Of a DNA stretch of 64,000 nt, positions 18,607 to 27,600 are shown piece by piece. The notes under the pieces were generated by a model. The model saw only the letters and a list, made by a program, of their open reading frames with translations. It was not told the DNA's origin and did not search any database. The stretch comes from JACPNO01 sp963825405 (lineage in GTDB: Bacteria > Acidobacteriota > Terriglobia > Bryobacterales > Bryobacteraceae), in contig CAWGTB010000003.1 of the NCBI GenBank assembly GCA_963825405.1, forward strand, positions 62,001 through 126,000, in the 5' to 3' direction. Both the position numbers and the translations under genes were made by a program. Every line of letters begins with the position of its first letter. The stretch's first letter is position 1.

Positions 18607-19719
18607 ATGGTGGCAAGAACTACGGGTGGCCGCGTGATTTCCTTCGTCAACCTCGCGAGGCAACACGAGAGGCTTCGACACGAGATCGAACCGGCGTTGC
18701 ACCACGTGCTGGCATCAGGCGAGTTCGTGCTAGGCCGGCCGGTGGCGCAATTTGAAGAGTCCTTCGCGGCATATTGCGGCTCCAGTTTCGGTGTGGGCGT
18801 CAAGAGTGGCACGGCTGCCCTACGGCTGGCCTTGCTCGCGGCGGGCGTAGGACCCGGTGACGAAGTCATCACCACAGCCTTCACGTTCGTCGCGACAGCG
18901 GCGGCTATTGTCGACGCGGGCGCGAAGCCGGTTCTGGTGGATATCCGCCCGGATTCGCTCACGATAGACCCCGAACACATTGCCGGCGCGATTACTACCC
19001 GCACCCGAGCCATCGTGCCGGTGCACCTTTACGGTCATCCCGCCGATATGGATCCGATCATTGAGATCGCGCGGACGCATGGCCTTGCCGTAATTGAAGA
19101 CGCGGCCCAGGCCCATGGAGCCGAGTACAAAGGGCGGCGGGCCGGCAGTCTCGGCGATGCGGCATGCTTTAGTTTCTATCCGACCAAGAACCTCGGCGCT
19201 TGCGGGGAAGCTGGCATTATCGTTACCCGGCGTGAAGAATGGGCGCAGCGCGCGAAAGGGTTGCGCAACTGGAGTGACACTGCGCATAGTGGCAACTACC
19301 GAATGGACGCGCTCCAAGGAGCCGTGCTCGGCTTGAAGCTCCGGCACCTGGACGACTGGAATCAGACTCGCCGCAGCCTGGCGGATCGCTATCGGAGCGC
19401 GATTTGCGGAAGCGAGTTGCTGGCGCCTTCGACTCAGCCATGGGCGTCTCCGGTGTATCACATCTTCGCCGTGCGAACACCGCAACGGGACGCAGCGATC
19501 GCGAAATTCCGTGCGCGGGGTATTGAGACGCGCATCCACTATCCTGCCCCGATTCACCTGATGGACCGTTTTCGCGAGCTCGGTTATCCGGAGGGCCGCT
19601 TCCCGCAAGCGGAGAAGGCCGCTCGCGAAGTGTTGTCGATTCCCATCTATCCGGAGCTGACTGAGGGCGAGGTTGAGATCATCACCGAGGCTCTCCGCGA
19701 AATCTCTTGTAACCCGTAG
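18607..19719 (+). CDS. DegT/DnrJ/EryC1/StrS-type sugar aminotransferase
   Basis: PLP enzyme of up to 370 residues that aminates nucleotide-linked keto-sugars. The family features are complete: SGTAALRLALLAAGVGPGDEV, the VPVHLYGHPADMDPI segment, EDAAQAHGA (PLP ring Asp), and the PLP lysine in SFYPTKNLGACGEAG. The C-terminal IHYPAPIHL motif is also typical. The likely start is ATG 18607; GTG 18634 would give a shorter protein beginning at the conserved ISFVNL. It sits beside the glycan locus, where a 3- or 4-amino sugar precursor would be consistent. Confidence 0.9.
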   Translation: MVARTTGGRVISFVNLARQHERLRHEIEPALHHVLASGEFVLGRPVAQFEESFAAYCGSSFGVGVKSGTAALRLALLAAGVGPGDEVITTAFTFVATAAAIVDAGAKPVLVDIRPDSLTIDPEHIAGAITTRTRAIVPVHLYGHPADMDPIIEIARTHGLAVIEDAAQAHGAEYKGRRAGSLGDAACFSFYPTKNLGACGEAGIIVTRREEWAQRAKGLRNWSDTAHSGNYRMDALQGAVLGLKLRHLDDWNQTRRSLADRYRSAICGSELLAPSTQPWASPVYHIFAVRTPQRDAAIAKFRARGIETRIHYPAPIHLMDRFRELGYPEGRFPQAEKAAREVLSIPIYPELTEGEVEIITEALREISCNP

Positions 19720-20562
19720 TTACGGATTTTCATCGGCGCGGGTCTCGCTAATCTGATCACTCAGCTTCGCGATATCAGATTGATAAGAGCCGAGAAATAG
19801 CCCGTTGTTGTAATTCCGGCAGCACTTGATGAAATTTCGCTGATCGGACTGGCTGCGCGATCCGCGCAGGAATCGCTGGCTGTCGCCATGCGTCAGATGC
19901 AAGGCTGCTCCGCTTTGAACCCGGCGCAGGCCGAGAGCGTATTGCAGCCGAACCAAGACGTCATCGTCCTCCCATCCCCAGGAGTCCAGATCCGAGTTGT
20001 ACCCCTGTATCGCTAGAAGGTCGGCCTTTTTCGTGAGAAGCAAGCCCGGGCCCCCGCGCACATTCCCGAACGCATCACGAACACTCAACTGGTGCCTGAT
20101 TTTGACGCCACCCCGAAAAGTGAGCTCCAGGAAACCGCTCTTTGCCGATGGGGCCGCCTTCGCCTCGAAGGGCGCGGACTCATGTACCGACTCAATGGTC
20201 ACGAAAACGCCCTCGTCCAAAGCTTCCATTGGGAGTGGACCTGACAACACAATGTCAGCGTCGAGAATGAAAACCGTATCGGCTCTCGCGTGCGCCAGAC
20301 CGAAATTCAACGCCAGCGATTTATTGAACCGCGGAACGGAGAGATCCAGTTGACGAACTCCGGTTGCTTCCGATGCGGTAATCAAGCTACGCAAGCGCTC
20401 GCTGGTGCCGCCGCAGTTGAGGATCAGGATCTCCGCGTCATGCGCGCGAAAAACCGGTGCATTCGCGGTAAGCGTGAGCTGCAGTTCGTCGCGCTCGTAC
20501 CAGGGAATCAGGATAGAAAGCGGCGGTTTATCTCTCACGGAACGATTTCCTGAGCGGGACAA
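19720..20562 (-). CDS. Glycosyltransferase family 2 (with galactosyltransferase-type C-terminal segment)
   Basis: Cytosolic GT-A transferase of 280 residues (272 if the GTG at 20538 is the start). LSILIPWYERDEL opens the fold, FILDADI gives the metal-binding DxD, and DSWGWEDDDVLVRL is the acceptor/GWGxED motif of chondroitin-polymerase-like GT2/GT7C enzymes. It is the last gene of a six-gene minus operon and overlaps the end of the upstream fusion gene. It presumably adds one residue of the surface glycan. Confidence 0.85.
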   Translation of the reverse strand: MSRSGNRSVRDKPPLSILIPWYERDELQLTLTANAPVFRAHDAEILILNCGGTSERLRSLITASEATGVRQLDLSVPRFNKSLALNFGLAHARADTVFILDADIVLSGPLPMEALDEGVFVTIESVHESAPFEAKAAPSAKSGFLELTFRGGVKIRHQLSVRDAFGNVRGGPGLLLTKKADLLAIQGYNSDLDSWGWEDDDVLVRLQYALGLRRVQSGAALHLTHGDSQRFLRGSRSQSDQRNFIKCCRNYNNGLFLGSYQSDIAKLSDQISETRADENP

Positions 20563-22397
20563 TCCGCGCCAGCGGAGTCACGGTCTCGACTTTTCCCAGC
20601 GCGAGATCCCTCAAAGATACCGTCGCAGCGCCTTCCGTCTCCAAGCGATTCAGCAGGCTGCAGCAACTGCGATTTCTGCGGCCGCTCGCGCAGACACCGC
20701 GGGTGCAGCACGATCCCCGCGTGACCGTCCAATGCCAGTTGGACCACCAGTTTTCGAGTCACAGCGTCAGGATCTAGGGCGCGATTCGCAGCCCAATCCC
20801 AGACGTCGACTCCCGCCCGGGTGACTGGCAGCGGCGCCCCTGGCATGGAGTTGGCGTGCAGACACGACACAAAAGCGCCGCCCAGCTTATGCCACATCTC
20901 GGGCAACCAGGCAGGAAGCGCATCGAAGGGCGGAGAAAATCCACCGGTGAATCGTTTGGAAAATCCTCTCTCCATTTGCGCCTTGCCGCGCGCGATCGTT
21001 TCATATTCTTCCGCTGTGGGGCTTGCGGTTTCGGGCGAGAATTCACAGCGGCGGCCGCTTTCCGAGGTGCGCGGAACATGCGCATACCCGTGTTGAGAAA
21101 CCTCAAACAGCGTGCCGGACGGATCGAAGCGGTCGAGGAACGTCTGGTCGAGCCGGGCAAGATACGGAACCACCTCGAGCGACGCCAGCATCCCTCGCGA
21201 AGCCAGGAGATCGAGCAGCCAGCACAGTGCCGGTTCTTCGCACACCACATCGTCGATGCGAATGACCAACGGCATTCGGTGTTTCGCTTTCGATGGACGG
21301 GGCGCGCGCGGCTTGGACATTGCGATCGGGCGCGTCCGCCGCTGATCCAGAATCAGCCCGCCCACTCGCGTGGGATCAGGAGCGCCGGGGTGCGCGGCGA
21401 CAATGCCGGCGGCCGTGCGGCGATATTCCGTGCGCCAACGATCATCGAACCAAAAGCTCTCGGTACTCGGAGGGATCAGCCCCAGCGACGCCATGCGGTC
21501 CACCCGGGCTGTAACAGGCTCCTGGTAAGTGGTGCCGATCATCGGCAGAAAAGGCGTACCCGCGGAGAGACATTCCCAAGTAGTGTTGAATCCGGCTCGA
21601 ATTACCGCTCCCTTGGCAATCTTCAGCAGCGCCGGCATTTGCGCCTCGTCTTGCACGATCTCGAATCGCGACGGAATGGGAATGCGCGGCGGAAAGTACG
21701 GTCCACGTACGAACATCATTCGCGCCGCTGGATGCGCCGCCTGTACGACATCGGCCACCTGCGAGGCCAGCCTCAGGAAACGGATAATGTCCTGACCCTT
21801 TGGGTCGAGGACGTGTACGCCGCCCCCGCCCATTGTGAAGACGCACAGTTCCTGATCGTCGGACACGCTGTTGCGTATCCTTACTTCGCGGATTTCCTGT
21901 TCCGACGGCGTGCGGTAGAGGGGGCCGATGACGCTCCATTTCTTCCAGCCGGTCAACTGCCGGGTCTGGCCATCGTCGTAGGGCCAAGTCGGAGAGTCCG
22001 GTGAGTCGCAAAGCAGGAAGGCCGAGTAGAGGGCGCCCGCCTTCTCGTTGAGGCGGACCAGATATTCGAAGGAAGTGGGCCGAACCAGCAGCACGCGGCG
22101 AATCTCAGCCGGCAATTGAATGGGGGCTGGATGCGTATCCTCGACAAGCACCGCCGGCAGCGAGATGGCAGCCATCGACAACAGTTCGGACGAGACCCGC
22201 TTTCGAACGTCTTCGGTCGCGCCCCACAATGACGGAACGAGCCGCACGGGGATCTTCGTCAGTTCAGCCGGGCGATATTTCCCTTCCGTAAAGATCACTG
22301 GCCGCTCGCCGATGGACGCGAGCGCGTGGCTTACGATGGTGCTGCGGATCAGATGGCCGAGGCCCATGCCATTCAGCGCCAGGAATACGATCGCCAT
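20528..22397 (-). CDS. Fusion: MurG/UGT-like glycosyltransferase plus polysaccharide deacetylase-like domain
   Basis: A protein of about 622 residues. The first 335 or so residues begin MAIVFLALNGMGLGHLIRS, the GT-B N-terminal pattern, and contain AGFNTTWECLSAGTPFLPM, the nucleotide-sugar/activation motif of MurG-like enzymes. A basic linker leads to a NodB-like domain (PLVIRIDDVVCEE, SQHGYAHVP, GGFSPPFDALP), where D, H-x3-H-like and the FSPP motif indicate a metal-dependent de-N-acetylase. The end is frame-shifted: one extra C near 20660 would restore LLNRLETEGAATVSLRDL to a stop at 20528. Start at 22397 follows the upstream stop closely. Confidence 0.8.
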
Positions 22398-22402
22398 GAT
22401 GT

Positions 22403-23089
22403 CTAGCCCAAAATTCCGCGGCGCCGGTCCAGCAGATCTTTCACCGCGCGAAGGTACTCCCGGTGCTGGTGTTTCTGCGAGCGCTGAAAGTTGTTGGCGT
22501 GAATGCGCCGGTAGACCACCGTCTCCGGCAGCATTTCGATGTTCAACCCGGCCAACGTTGCGCGGCCATACCAATCGAGGAAATCACCGATGGAGCGCTC
22601 CTCGGAAAACAGGCCGACGCGGTCGAACGACCGGCGGCGCGCCAGCATGGCGCCTTGCAGTAACCCAGGCAGCGGCCGCAGCGGAACGGCCAGCAGCGCG
22701 CGTTCTTCCATCGGCATTTCCGGAGTGAAGAAATTCTGGATGTGTCCGAAGACTAAGTCGAGTTCAGGATTGCGCTCGAAGCTGGCGAGTTGAAGCAGCA
22801 GCTTGTCCGGACTCCACAGATCGTCATGATCGAGGAAACCGAGAAACTCGCCGGAGGCCGCGCCAATGCCCACGTTGCGCGCCGCCGGATGGCCCCGCTG
22901 CGCCTGTTCAATCACCCGGACTTCGGGAGCATACCCCCGCACCGTTTCCACGGTGGCATCGGTTGAACCGTCATCGACCACCAGGATTTCGAGCGGCCGG
23001 TGCTTCTGCGCCAGAATGCTATCGAGCGCGGGAGTGATGTACAGACCGCTGTTGTGGGCCGGAATTACGACGGAGACCAGGCTGTCCAT
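22403..23089 (-). CDS. Glycosyltransferase family 2
   Basis: GT-A transferase of 228 residues: VSVVIPAHNSGLYI, LVVDDGSTDATVE, GHPAARNVGIGAASGEFLGFLDHDD (DxD-like DHDD) and a downstream LEERSIGDFLDWYGR region. It overlaps the preceding GT2 gene by 25 bases and is followed six bases later by the fusion gene, so it is in the same operon. Donor and acceptor sugars cannot be read from the sequence. Confidence 0.88.
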   Translation of the reverse strand: MDSLVSVVIPAHNSGLYITPALDSILAQKHRPLEILVVDDGSTDATVETVRGYAPEVRVIEQAQRGHPAARNVGIGAASGEFLGFLDHDDLWSPDKLLLQLASFERNPELDLVFGHIQNFFTPEMPMEERALLAVPLRPLPGLLQGAMLARRRSFDRVGLFSEERSIGDFLDWYGRATLAGLNIEMLPETVVYRRIHANNFQRSQKHQHREYLRAVKDLLDRRRGILG

Positions 23090-23775
23090 TGGTTCGCCCC
23101 TTCCGGATCGCCGATGTAATCACGAAACGAAAAGCTCCGCTTCTCGGTTGGATCGACCAGTCCCGCCCTAATCCGGTCCACCCGGCGCTTCATCACCATC
23201 AGATGCGACCGGAGATTGTTTCCGTTGGACGTGTTCCCGCCATGCCGGCGATAGATCAGCGATACTTCGTCGACATTGATTTTGACGATGTCTTTCTCCC
23301 AGCACCGGTACATCAGATCGTAATCTTCGCCGAGCGGCATGGTCTCATCGAGTCCGCCGCAGGTTTCGAGTGCCTCGCGGCGAAACATGCAGCTTTGTAT
23401 GTAAGGCATGCGGTAGGCGCCGCTGATCCGGTCGCCGCAGAGTTGCCGCATCCGCCCCTGCGCGATCCCCGCTTCGGGTTGCGCTAGCAGAGCGGCGTGA
23501 AGGCGGGTGAGATGTCCGGGCGTCCACATATCGTCGATGTCGAGGAAAGCCAGAATTTCTCCGCGCGACTCGCGAATGCCGCGATTGTAGGCCGCTGCCG
23601 GTCCCTGATGCGTCTGCCGAACGTACCGTACGTATGCGGGCGGCTTCAGTTCGACCGGCGATCCATCGTCGATCAGCAGTACTTCCTTGTCGGCGAACTG
23701 TTGGGCTTCGATCGACGCGAGAGCCGAATCCAGATACTCCGCGCCGTTATACGCCGGGATGATGACGCTGATCAT
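23065..23775 (-). CDS. Glycosyltransferase family 2
   Basis: GT-A transferase of 236 residues with MISVIIPAYNGAEYLDSAL, LLIDDGSP, AAAYNRGIRESRGEILAFLDIDD and the catalytic-base-type LGEDYDLMYRCWE. The start at ATG 23775 overlaps the stop of the methyltransferase as ATGA, so I reject a longer start ten codons upstream. It is one of three GT2 genes in this minus operon. Confidence 0.88.
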   Translation of the reverse strand: MISVIIPAYNGAEYLDSALASIEAQQFADKEVLLIDDGSPVELKPPAYVRYVRQTHQGPAAAYNRGIRESRGEILAFLDIDDMWTPGHLTRLHAALLAQPEAGIAQGRMRQLCGDRISGAYRMPYIQSCMFRREALETCGGLDETMPLGEDYDLMYRCWEKDIVKINVDEVSLIYRRHGGNTSNGNNLRSHLMVMKRRVDRIRAGLVDPTEKRSFSFRDYIGDPEGANQWTAWSPS

Positions 23776-24513
23776 AACGGTTGCGGCCCGCGGCCGGACA
23801 GCCATCCTGCTACCGCGTCCCGTTCATTCGGAATGGTTTCCAGGAATTCGTCGCGGTGCTGTTTAAAATAATCCCACCCCAATTCTCGAAACCGGGCGAG
23901 TGCGTCCGCGTCCACCTGCGTTTTCTTGAGGGAAGGACTCACGCAGCGTATCAGCGTCAAGCCGGAAGGGCCGGTGCGAACGGTGACCATGCTCCAGGTC
24001 CGGGCGGAATTGCTTCAGGAACGGAACAATCTTCCACACATCCCCGGTATGAAATTCGGTGCGGCGGGTGCGGGCGGCGGTCTTCTCGTCCAGGGGAATC
24101 GTGTCGTGAACGGCGATTACGGAGTCGGGCTGGGCGTAAATCTCCAGGTTCAAGATGTCGTCGATCGCCTGCTCAAATTGGTGCAGGCCATCCACTAGAG
24201 CCAGGGAAAAGGAATCGCCGCCAAAGTATTCCGCCAGCGAGTGCCGGGAGAAAAACTCGCTGCTGGTCATGGGCACCACCCGCGTCTGGGTTTGCCAGGG
24301 ATGGTCCACTTTGGGGGAGGGATCGATTCCAAGCGCGATGGTCGGAGGCATGGCCAGACTCAGCGATCGTCCGCGGGCGACGCCGATTTCCAGGTAGCTT
24401 GCCGGCTTTAACTCTTCGTGCAGCCAGCGCAAGACCTGAAGATAGTCGGGTCCTGGAAAGCGCATCCATGCCACGATCCGATGCATGGCCGCTTCCCGCG
24501 CCTCCAGGTTCAT
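23772..24513 (-). CDS. SAM-dependent methyltransferase (Methyltransf_24 type), one frame break
   Basis: Class I methyltransferase of about 247 residues. SYLEIGVARGRSLSLAM is the SAM-binding loop, ALVDGLHQFEQAIDDI and VIAVHDTIPLDE are the later Rossmann motifs, matching enzymes that methylate sugars in surface glycans. Near 23990 the frame changes: one extra G turns CTGAGC into CTGGAGC; corrected, it continues MVTVRTGPSGLTLIRC to a stop at 23772 that overlaps the next start. It is coupled to the PqqD-like gene upstream by ATGA. Confidence 0.8.
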
Positions 24514-24953
24514 TTCGACACTGGTTCAGAGGGTGGCGGCCAACCCTCGTCACCCACTTCGTGAACCGGGTCCAGCAGCAGTAGGCCTTCCAGATCTCTA
24601 AACGCTTGCAAAGTGGGCGCGGCGAAAACCAAGCCGCTGGTATTTCCGGCTATCTGAAGGGGACCCCTCGGCTTACGTGTTTCCACCGGAACGATCAATT
24701 GTTCACCGCGAAGTTGTTCCAGAAACGGCGCGAGAGCTGTTTCAATTTCTGCAGGCGATGCCGCGTACTTGCTGGAAAGAGCGCCGGCCAGTTCCCCTGA
24801 GGTGGCCTCATCAGCCAAAAGTACGAATGCGTCCGCCGCCGAGCCGGCCATGCTGTGGTAGGTCCCTTTGTCCATATTGATCGCGACCAGTTCCTCGTCG
24901 AAGCGCTCAAAGATAACCGCTGGCGCGTTAATCCGATAGCACGGTTCAGCCAT
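24510..24953 (-). CDS. PqqD-like protein (RiPP recognition element type)
   Basis: Small protein of 147 residues, first gene of the minus operon. Residues 1-85 (INAPAVIFERFDEELVAINMDKGTYHSMAG ... ADAFVLLADEATSGELAGAL ... FLEQLRGEQLIV) have the winged-helix PqqD pattern, the fold that in RiPP pathways grips a precursor leader peptide. About 60 further residues are not from this family. The ATG at 24953 is chosen because a -10 element lies six bases before it; a longer frame upstream runs through the promoter. Partners nearby are an HprK-like kinase, NTP_transf_5 proteins and, 10 kb away, a radical SAM protein. Confidence 0.75.
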   Translation of the reverse strand: MAEPCYRINAPAVIFERFDEELVAINMDKGTYHSMAGSAADAFVLLADEATSGELAGALSSKYAASPAEIETALAPFLEQLRGEQLIVPVETRKPRGPLQIAGNTSGLVFAAPTLQAFRDLEGLLLLDPVHEVGDEGWPPPSEPVSK

Positions 24954-24959
24954 CTGTTT

Positions 24960-24989
24960 ATTATCTAATCCGCGGCAGATGACATTCAA
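24960..24989 (-). promoter_or_regulatory. Promoter of the PqqD-like operon, apparently leaderless
   Basis: On the minus strand TTGAAT (24984-24989) and GATAAT (24960-24965) are separated by 18 bases, a good vegetative promoter. The -10 ends only six bases before the ATG at 24953, so transcription would start at or next to the start codon. An almost identical arrangement occurs at 34681-34710. Confidence 0.6.
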
Positions 24990-25031
24990 CCGCTCTATGC
25001 GCGCCGAACCTTCGAACCAAGGCCGGAACGC

Positions 25032-25037
25032 TATAAT
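25032..25037 (+). promoter_or_regulatory. Possible -10 element for the plus-strand glycan operon
   Basis: A perfect TATAAT lies 70 bases before the nucleotidyltransferase start in the divergent control region. No convincing -35 is at the right spacing, so this is only a candidate. Confidence 0.35.
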
Positions 25038-25107
25038 AGGTGCCTGACGAAGGCGAACCTGTTGACCGCGACCGCCAGACATCACCTAGTGGAATTCCTG
25101 CTGGCGG

Positions 25108-26265
25108 ATGAAAGCAGAGCAGTTAGCGTGGCTTTCCAGGTATCCAAAGATAACTCCTGGCGAAGCTGCGATTGAACTTTCCACGGAGTGGAAGGTAATC
25201 CCCCGGTTGTTCGAGCGCATCCGCTCGCCGGGGTTGAAATTGGCGGCCGCCGATGCCGGGATGCTTAAGTTAGCGTATCTCAAGGCCTATCAACATTCAG
25301 CGTTTTGCGCCGCCAAGGCTATCGGGGCTATTCAGGCACTGGAACAGGCCGGCATTCCGGTTGTGGCTTTCAAAGGACTCGCGTCGATTGCTCTCCTTTA
25401 CGGCGATCCCAAACACCGGACGATCCAGGATGCTGACATCCTGATCCTGAAGAAAGACTTGCCCAGTGCCCTCGCCTGCCTCGGACGGCAAGGTTTTGAG
25501 CGGCAAGGCACGGAGACTCTCGCCCAGTACCTCCGGTTTGTGGAGGAATCCCCGGGCTTTGCGGGTAATCAGGCGGTGACAGTTCACGGTGAGCAGGGTT
25601 GCGAGGTTGATCTGCATTGGGAGGTGGCGGGCTCCGGTTTGCGTGCGGACGAGATTCTGACACGCGCGACCAGATGCAATCTGATGGGTTCGAACATTCC
25701 GGTGGTCGACGCCAGGGACGGATTCCTGCTGACCGTTCATCATGCTGTTCGCGAGAATTTTGCCATCGAGAGCGTGTGCCGGGATCTTCTGGACGCCGGG
25801 CTTTGGTTCCAATATTTACATACCGCCGGCAAGCTAGATGAAGCGATGAAATCGGCAGCCGAATCGCGCTGTAAAGTCGCCGCGTTGACCGTGGCCACTC
25901 TCCTCAGCCAGTATGATCGAGCGTCCACGGCCACCCAGGCGGCCGAATCGTTGTCGGCGCTGGCGAATCCCGCCGAACGGCGTTCCGCCGCAAGCCTGGC
26001 CGAGCTCTTTCACTATCAATTGAGCCATGGCCGGCTAGGCAAGGACGTGTTTTACCTGGTTCATTCACGCCCGTGGCGGCAAATCATCAAGGGGCTGGCA
26101 ACGGATTGGTCCGGCTACCGGCGAAGTATGCGAACCATGGAGGAAAAACTGGGAGAGGACCGGCCGCTGCATGAGAGAGCCGCCCGACTTGCCAGGTCCC
26201 TACCCGGTTTACACGGCCTGCGGCTGGCCCGTGAGCTGGCTTGCATTAAGTTCGGATCGCGCTGA
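25108..26265 (+). CDS. NTP_transf_5-type nucleotidyltransferase family protein
   Basis: Protein of 385 residues, first in the plus operon. PVVAFKGLASIALLYGDPKHRTIQDADILI is the fold's core with KG and the DxD-like pair DAD, and GCEVDLHWEV supplies the third acidic residue; this is the family of uncharacterised nucleotidyltransferases (PF14907) often found with PqqD-like and HprK-like genes in lasso-peptide and exopolysaccharide clusters. The C-terminal 200 residues are helical. It might nucleotidylate a sugar, a peptide or a protein partner; which is unknown. Confidence 0.75.
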   Translation: MKAEQLAWLSRYPKITPGEAAIELSTEWKVIPRLFERIRSPGLKLAAADAGMLKLAYLKAYQHSAFCAAKAIGAIQALEQAGIPVVAFKGLASIALLYGDPKHRTIQDADILILKKDLPSALACLGRQGFERQGTETLAQYLRFVEESPGFAGNQAVTVHGEQGCEVDLHWEVAGSGLRADEILTRATRCNLMGSNIPVVDARDGFLLTVHHAVRENFAIESVCRDLLDAGLWFQYLHTAGKLDEAMKSAAESRCKVAALTVATLLSQYDRASTATQAAESLSALANPAERRSAASLAELFHYQLSHGRLGKDVFYLVHSRPWRQIIKGLATDWSGYRRSMRTMEEKLGEDRPLHERAARLARSLPGLHGLRLARELACIKFGSR

Positions 26266-26311
26266 GCAGCGTTGGCGGCCGTCCAGAGCGCGCCATTACA
26301 ATGGAGGGTCG

Positions 26312-27547
26312 ATGAACACCGCTTCACCGGCCCGGCGCGCCGCTCAAAAACGCTACATGCTGGCCCGGGCTTGGCACAGCAAGGGGACGATGCCGGCGGC
26401 GATTGCGGGTTACCGCGAGGCCCTGGCGATCGACCCCAGCCATCTTGAGTCCGCCGTTCTGCTGGGCGCTTCTCTCCAAGCTCAACTGCGGCTGGATGAA
26501 GCCCTCGCCGTCTACCGGCAGGCGCTGGAACATAATCCCAACGAGGCTCGGCTCCATAAGCAGTTTGTGAATGTGATGCTCACCCAAGATGGTCCCGATG
26601 CCGTCTTCCGCCACTATGGACTCGCCCGCAAGGATTCAAAATACTTAAACCTGCATCCGGGCGAGATCGTCTGCTGCACGGTCTTGAGAAACGAGCTGCC
26701 GCGGCTGCCCTATTTTCTCGAATACTACCGTAAGAAAGGCGTTGGAGCGTTCCTGGCTGTGGACAATGGTTCCTCGGATGGCAGCCTCGAATTCCTGCTG
26801 CGGCAGCCCGACGTCTACGTTTGGGAGTCCAATTTTTCGTTCAACCGGGCAAATTTCGGCGCCGGCTGGTTTGAGCCGATTTTGCGCATGCACGCACAGG
26901 GTCATTGGTGTGTGATTGTCGATGCCGATGAGCTGCTGTACTACCCCGATTGCGAAAGCAGAAGCATCGCTGATCTATGCCGAAGCCTGGATCGGCAGGC
27001 CAAGCGTGCCTTCAACGCCATCCATCTGGACATGTATTCGGACGCGCCGATCGAGAAGACGCACTACACGGCGGGCCAGTCGTTTGAAGAAGTGTGTCCG
27101 TATTTCGACGGCCGGGTCTTCCATCGGTGCGACGAGGATGCGGGGCCCTTTCGCAACCAAAAGGCCTACTACGGCGGAGTCCGCCACCGGGTTTTTGGCG
27201 GGCCTGGATACTATTTGAGCAAAGTTCCCCTGCTGAAGTATGAGGAGGATTGCATCCTGGCCGGCGGCCAGCATTGGACCAATCTGCCGCCTGACCAGAT
27301 CGCCGCCGAGAGTGGCGCGCTGCTGCATTTCAAGTATTTCTCCTCGTTTTGCGACTACGTCTCGCGGGAAGCCGGGCGCAAAGAACACTACGGCGACGCG
27401 ATGCTCTATCGGGAATACGAGCAGGGCTTGTCGCAGCAACCATCGCTCACTTTCTACGATCCTGCCCATTCGGTGAAGCTTGAAGACAGCCGGCAGCTGG
27501 TCCGCCTGGGAGTGATGCGGGCCGGTGAGAGCTTTGACGCCACGTAG
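26312..27547 (+). CDS. TPR plus glycosyltransferase (PF13704-like) protein
   Basis: Protein of 411 residues. About 15-110 are two to three TPR helices (MPAAIAGYREALAIDPSHLESAVLLGASL, LDEALAVYRQALEHNPNEARLH). Then comes a GT2-like domain of the PF13704 group: VLRNELPRLPYFLEYYRKKGV, LAVDNGSSDGSLEFLL and VIVDADELLYYP (DxD). The start ATG 26312 has a strong GGAGG-like site eight bases before it, and longer starts only shadow the end of the previous gene. TPR-fused transferases of this type occur in surface-polysaccharide loci. Confidence 0.82.
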   Translation: MNTASPARRAAQKRYMLARAWHSKGTMPAAIAGYREALAIDPSHLESAVLLGASLQAQLRLDEALAVYRQALEHNPNEARLHKQFVNVMLTQDGPDAVFRHYGLARKDSKYLNLHPGEIVCCTVLRNELPRLPYFLEYYRKKGVGAFLAVDNGSSDGSLEFLLRQPDVYVWESNFSFNRANFGAGWFEPILRMHAQGHWCVIVDADELLYYPDCESRSIADLCRSLDRQAKRAFNAIHLDMYSDAPIEKTHYTAGQSFEEVCPYFDGRVFHRCDEDAGPFRNQKAYYGGVRHRVFGGPGYYLSKVPLLKYEEDCILAGGQHWTNLPPDQIAAESGALLHFKYFSSFCDYVSREAGRKEHYGDAMLYREYEQGLSQQPSLTFYDPAHSVKLEDSRQLVRLGVMRAGESFDAT

Positions 27548-27600
27548 CATTTCCCAAAATTGATCCGGTCTGTGCCGCAAAAACGCGCCCGTTCTGGTCG

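Noticed and set aside
24979..25047. Short plus-strand reading frame of 22 codons (MTFNRSMRAEP...) in the divergent control region, considered as a RiPP precursor
   Set aside because: It overlaps the minus-strand promoter element, has no ribosome site, and the similar second element at 34.7 kb is not conserved as a peptide.
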